Origin: Mailhella sp.
GTDB lineage: Bacteria; Desulfobacterota; Desulfovibrionia; Desulfovibrionales; Desulfovibrionaceae
DNA: 7,403 bases
Direction: 5' to 3'
Assembly: GCA_024404335.1 (NCBI GenBank)
Contig: JAKSQA010000046.1
Coordinates: 1 to 7,403, forward strand
A program made the position numbers and the translations under genes. How positions within the stretch are numbered: the first letter of the stretch is position 1; each line of letters begins with the position of its first letter. The notes below the pieces were generated by a model. The model was not told the origin of the DNA, searched no databases, and saw nothing but the letters and a program-made list of their open reading frames with translations. Positions 5,355 through 7,403 of the stretch are shown here, in pieces.

Positions 5355-5368
5355 GGAATGTATGTTCC
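5355..5368. promoter_or_regulatory. Imperfect operator-like dyad in the gntR leader
   Basis: GGAATGTATGTTCC is an inverted repeat with intact GGAA/TTCC ends. It lies just downstream of the gntR -10 box, overlapping the expected start of transcription and reaching into the gntR ribosome site. It shares AATGT with the palindrome at 5505-5518, which is consistent with autoregulation, but the match is short. Confidence 0.3.
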
Positions 5369-5373
5369 ACCCA

Positions 5374-5401
5374 TATATAAGCGATAAGAAGCAAATTTCA
5401 A
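5374..5401 (-). promoter_or_regulatory. Putative gntR promoter
   Basis: On the minus strand TTGAAA (5401-5396) is followed after 16 bases by TATATA (5379-5374). This would start transcription near 5367 and give a short leader of about 20 bases before the ATG at 5345. Confidence 0.5.
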
Positions 5402-5473
5402 CCGTACTGCGGCATGTTTTTCACAATCCCCGACCGCACCGGAGCTATCACCCCGCTAAAACGGCCCCCCTGC

Positions 5474-5502
5474 TTGACACGCAATGTGCATAGGCATATT
5501 CA
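5474..5502 (+). promoter_or_regulatory. Putative promoter of the symporter operon
   Basis: A perfect -35 TTGACA (5474-5479) is followed after exactly 17 bases by TATTCA (5497-5502). Transcription would begin near 5509, inside the palindrome at 5505-5518. The leader to the ATG at 5559 would be about 50 bases. The -10 is identical to that proposed for pckA. Confidence 0.6.
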
Positions 5503-5504
5503 TG

Positions 5505-5529
5505 AAATGTCGACATTTTGATGTCACAT
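5505..5529. promoter_or_regulatory. Probable operator: perfect 14-bp palindrome plus a 9-bp dyad
   Basis: AAATGTCGACATTT (5505-5518) is perfectly self-complementary and sits over the predicted transcription start of the symporter operon. A second dyad, ATGT-C-ACAT (5521-5529), follows 2 bases later and reuses the ATGT half-site. A short AT-flanked palindrome overlapping a promoter divergent from a GntR/FCD gene is the classic operator position, where binding would block transcription. Assignment to this regulator is inferred from context. Confidence 0.6.
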
Positions 5530-5558
5530 ACGGAAACCCTTTAACAACGGAGCGCATT

Positions 5559-6767
5559 ATGTCAAAGAAGCTCGGTCTCCCTGCCCAGATGGGCATAGGC
5601 ATGCTCTTGGGTGTCGTGGTCGGTGCCATGGCTCCTTCCATGAGCCTTGATGCTTCCTGGTTCAAGCCCCTCGGCGACATCTTCATCACCCTTGTCCGCA
5701 TGGTTGTCGTGCCTCTGGTCTTCTGCACGCTTATTGCCGGCGCCGCCGCCGTCTGCGATGTCCGCAAGCTCGGCCGCGTTGCTACGAAGACGCTCCTCTA
5801 CTACATCCTCACGACTGCCGCGGCCGTCACCATCGGCCTCATCATCGCCAACCTGATGAACCCCGGCGAAGGCCTCAACATCTCCCTCGAAGGCCTGAAG
5901 CCCAAGTCCAAGGACGCCCCGCCGCTGCTTAAGGTCCTCATGGACATCATCCCGCTCAACCCCATCGAAGCTCTCAGCAAGGGCAACATGCTCCAGGTCA
6001 TCTTCTTCGCCCTGCTGTTCGGCTTCGGCCTCTCCATGCTTGGTGAGAAGGGCCGCCCCGCCTACCAGTTCTTCGATGCCTGCGGCCAGGCCATGATCAA
6101 CGTGACCGCCATCGTCATGAAGTACGCCCCCATCGGCGTCTTCGGCCTGATGGCCTTCACCGTCGCCAAGCACGGCCTCAACGTCCTGCTTCCCCTCGGC
6201 AAGCTCCTTGTCGTCATGTACATCGCCGCCGCCCTGCAGGTCCTCCTTGTGTATCTGCCCTGCGCGAAGTATGCAGGCCACACGCCCAAGTCGTTCTTCG
6301 GCGGCCTGATCGAACCCCTGATCATCGCCTTCGCCACGACCTCCAGCGCCGCGGCCCTCACCTCCAACATGATTGCCGTGCAGAAGATGGGCGCCGCCAA
6401 GTCCGTCTCCAGCTTCTCCATCCCGCTCGGCAACACCATCAACATGGACGGCGCCGCCATCTACATGGGCGTTGCGGCCATCTTCGCCGCCCAGGTCTAC
6501 GGCATCCCGATGCCCATAGACAAGCAGCTCACCGTCCTCCTCCTGGCCGTCCTCGCCTCCATCGGCTCCATGGGCGTTCCCGGTGCCGCTCTCGTCATGA
6601 TCACCATGGTCTTCACCCAGGTAGGTATTCCGCTTGAAGCCGTCGCCCTCATCGCAGGCGTCGACCGCGTCATGGATATGGCCCGTACCTCCATCAACGT
6701 CCTCGGCGACGCCACCGGCGCCCTGTTCGTGACGAAGCTGGAAGGCGAAGATCTGAACGAATGCTGA
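5559..6767 (+). CDS. DAACS-family Na+/H+:dicarboxylate or acidic amino acid symporter
   Basis: This 402-residue inner-membrane importer belongs to the GltPh/GltP/DctA family. The N-terminal half has successive hydrophobic helices, including R-M-V-V-V-P-L-V-F typical of TM2. The HP1 region reads T260-T-S-S-A-A-A-L267, TM7 has the sodium-site motif N295-M-D-G298, HP2 has G-V-P-G-A, and TM8 carries D369, D373, R376, T377, N380 and D384. These match the GltPh substrate-site D-M-x-R-T-x-x-N-x-x-G-D. The retained Arg (R397 in GltPh) favours a substrate with a second carboxylate, such as aspartate, glutamate or a C4-dicarboxylate. HP1 is unusual in lacking the common S-x-T-L-P ending. ATG at 5559 has GGAG 6 bases upstream. 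The open frame reaches back to 5484, but that part covers the promoter and operator. Tandem stops TGATAA end it, and ridA follows 55 bases later. Confidence 0.9.
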   Translation: MSKKLGLPAQMGIGMLLGVVVGAMAPSMSLDASWFKPLGDIFITLVRMVVVPLVFCTLIAGAAAVCDVRKLGRVATKTLLYYILTTAAAVTIGLIIANLMNPGEGLNISLEGLKPKSKDAPPLLKVLMDIIPLNPIEALSKGNMLQVIFFALLFGFGLSMLGEKGRPAYQFFDACGQAMINVTAIVMKYAPIGVFGLMAFTVAKHGLNVLLPLGKLLVVMYIAAALQVLLVYLPCAKYAGHTPKSFFGGLIEPLIIAFATTSSAAALTSNMIAVQKMGAAKSVSSFSIPLGNTINMDGAAIYMGVAAIFAAQVYGIPMPIDKQLTVLLLAVLASIGSMGVPGAALVMITMVFTQVGIPLEAVALIAGVDRVMDMARTSINVLGDATGALFVTKLEGEDLNEC

Positions 6768-6773
6768 TAACCT

Positions 6774-6801
6774 GCCGCTCCCTGCGGAAGCGGGGAGCGG
6801 C
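6774..6801 (+). promoter_or_regulatory. 12-bp intercistronic hairpin with GGAA tetraloop
   Basis: GCCGCTCCCTGC (6774-6785) pairs with the segment at 6790-6801 through eleven Watson-Crick pairs and one U-G pair, closed by the GNRA-type loop GGAA. It begins 4 bases after the tandem stop codons and ends 9 bases before the AAGAGG ribosome site of ridA. No U-tract follows. It probably sets segment stability or reduces read-through, making ridA expression differ from the symporter. The U-G pair exists only in the plus-strand RNA, matching the operon direction. Confidence 0.6.
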
Positions 6802-6822
6802 ATTCCTCAAAAGAGGTTTCCA

Positions 6823-7203
6823 ATGGACTGCAAAGTCATCTCCACCGCAGCGGCCCCCGCTGCCATCGGTCCCTACTCCCAGGGCGTCCAGGCCGGCAAC
6901 ATCGTCTTCTTCTCCGGCCAGCTGGGCATCAACCCCGCCACCGGCAAGCTCGCCGAAGGCTGCGTGAAGTGCCAGGCCGAACAGGCCATGAAGAACATCG
7001 CCGCCCTCCTCGAATCCGTGGACGCCACGTCCTCCAACATCGTGAAGACCACCGTCTTCCTCGTCGACATCGCCGACTTCGCCGCCGTCAACGAAGTGTA
7101 CGGAAAGTTCTTCAACGGCTCCTTCCCCGCCCGCTCCTGCGTCGCCGTCCACCAGCTCCCCCTCGGCGCCCGCGTGGAAGTGGAAGTCACCGTAGCCCTC
7201 TAG
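6823..7203 (+). CDS. ridA: RidA-family enamine/imine deaminase
   Basis: RidA (YjgF/YER057c/UK114) is a small cytoplasmic trimer that hydrolyses reactive enamines and imines such as 2-aminoacrylate, made by PLP enzymes and amino acid oxidation. The 126-residue product is standard length and shows G16-P-Y18-S-Q, the F-F-S-G-Q-L-G-I segment at 29-36, and R104-S-C106 with the substrate-carboxylate-binding Arg. The C-terminus reads V-E119-V-E121 and carries the Glu needed for catalysis. ATG at 6823 has AAGAGG 6 bases upstream. It lies between an acidic amino acid symporter and a racemase, so it likely clears imine by-products formed when the imported amino acid is metabolised. That specific substrate is an inference. 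Confidence 0.93.
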   Translation: MDCKVISTAAAPAAIGPYSQGVQAGNIVFFSGQLGINPATGKLAEGCVKCQAEQAMKNIAALLESVDATSSNIVKTTVFLVDIADFAAVNEVYGKFFNGSFPARSCVAVHQLPLGARVEVEVTVAL

Positions 7204-7219
7204 CAGTCAGGACCATACA

Positions 7220-7403
7220 GTGATACAGCGTTTCGAACAGCACCTGCCCGAGCCGCGCACCATCGGCATCGTCGGCGGGCTGGGCCCCTTCGCAGGCTAC
7301 GACCTCGTGCGCGAGATCTTCCGCTGGACGAAGGCCTCCGTCGACCAGGACCACCTGCCCAGGATGCTCCACTCCTTCCCCGGGTGGATTCCCGAACGCC
7401 CCG
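7220..7403 (+). CDS. Aspartate/glutamate racemase family protein, cut by the window edge
   Basis: The first 61 codons are visible, with no stop before the edge. The N-terminus reads T-I-G-I-V-G-G-L-G-P-F-A-G-Y-D-L, the first strand and substrate loop of the Asp/Glu racemase superfamily. D-Q-D-H-L-P and I-P-E-R-P follow, typical of the aspartate-racemase branch rather than MurI. Family members are cofactor-independent and use two Cys; neither lies in the visible part, so activity cannot be confirmed. I chose GTG at 7220, preceded by AGGA about 7 bases upstream, because the frame has no better start and the protein then begins at the family's usual point. The gap to ridA is only 16 bases, so the two are probably co-transcribed. 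Confidence 0.85.
   Translation, partial: MIQRFEQHLPEPRTIGIVGGLGPFAGYDLVREIFRWTKASVDQDHLPRMLHSFPGWIPERP

Noticed and set aside
5484..5558. Extended N-terminus of the symporter from ATG 5484
   Set aside because: It would translate the promoter and operator; ATG 5559 has a good ribosome site and begins at the family's usual N-terminus.
5562..6803. 413-codon open frame on the minus strand opposite the symporter
   Set aside because: Shadow of the strongly biased symporter gene, rich in G/E/D/H repeats without recognisable fold.

Overview
The window looks like a chromosomal segment from a GC-rich, probably anaerobic, amino-acid- or dicarboxylate-fermenting bacterium. The gene set is a B12-linked methionine branch, an ATP-type PEP carboxykinase and a Na+-coupled acidic-substrate importer with RidA and an aspartate/glutamate racemase. 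This would suit a Synergistota-, Desulfovibrionaceae- or Selenomonadales-like gut anaerobe, but no sequence here fixes the phylum. No tRNA, rRNA, CRISPR array, insertion sequence or phage gene was found.

Left part, minus strand (1-1791): metF (methylenetetrahydrofolate reductase) is followed by a stand-alone methionine-synthase reactivation protein. A methionine synthase gene would be expected beyond the left edge. A TTGACA promoter lies upstream of metF, and a hairpin sits between the two genes next to the second ribosome binding site.

Middle (1792-2541): this 750-base interval is not empty. It holds two close hairpins (1817-1867) and a probable 51-residue, Arg/Glu/Leu-rich small protein on the minus strand (2030-2185). 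The leader of that small gene can fold into two mutually exclusive hairpins, one of which buries a strong Shine-Dalgarno. The rest of the interval is the AT-rich promoter region of pckA. The small gene and its leader are the least explained part of the window.

pckA (2542-4272, plus) encodes a divergent 576-residue PEP carboxykinase and ends in an excellent bidirectional terminator. It is followed by about 350 bases without a convincing gene but rich in dyads.

Right part (4677-7403): a FadR/FCD-type GntR regulator (minus) is divergent from an operon (plus) of a DAACS-family symporter, ridA and a racemase cut by the right edge. A perfect 14-bp palindrome sits where symporter transcription should start and is the best operator candidate for the regulator. 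The likely logic is that the regulator senses an acidic amino acid or dicarboxylate and controls its uptake. RidA then clears reactive imine intermediates and the racemase interconverts enantiomers. Carbon entering as aspartate could reach oxaloacetate and PEP through PckA, although pckA is a separate transcription unit.
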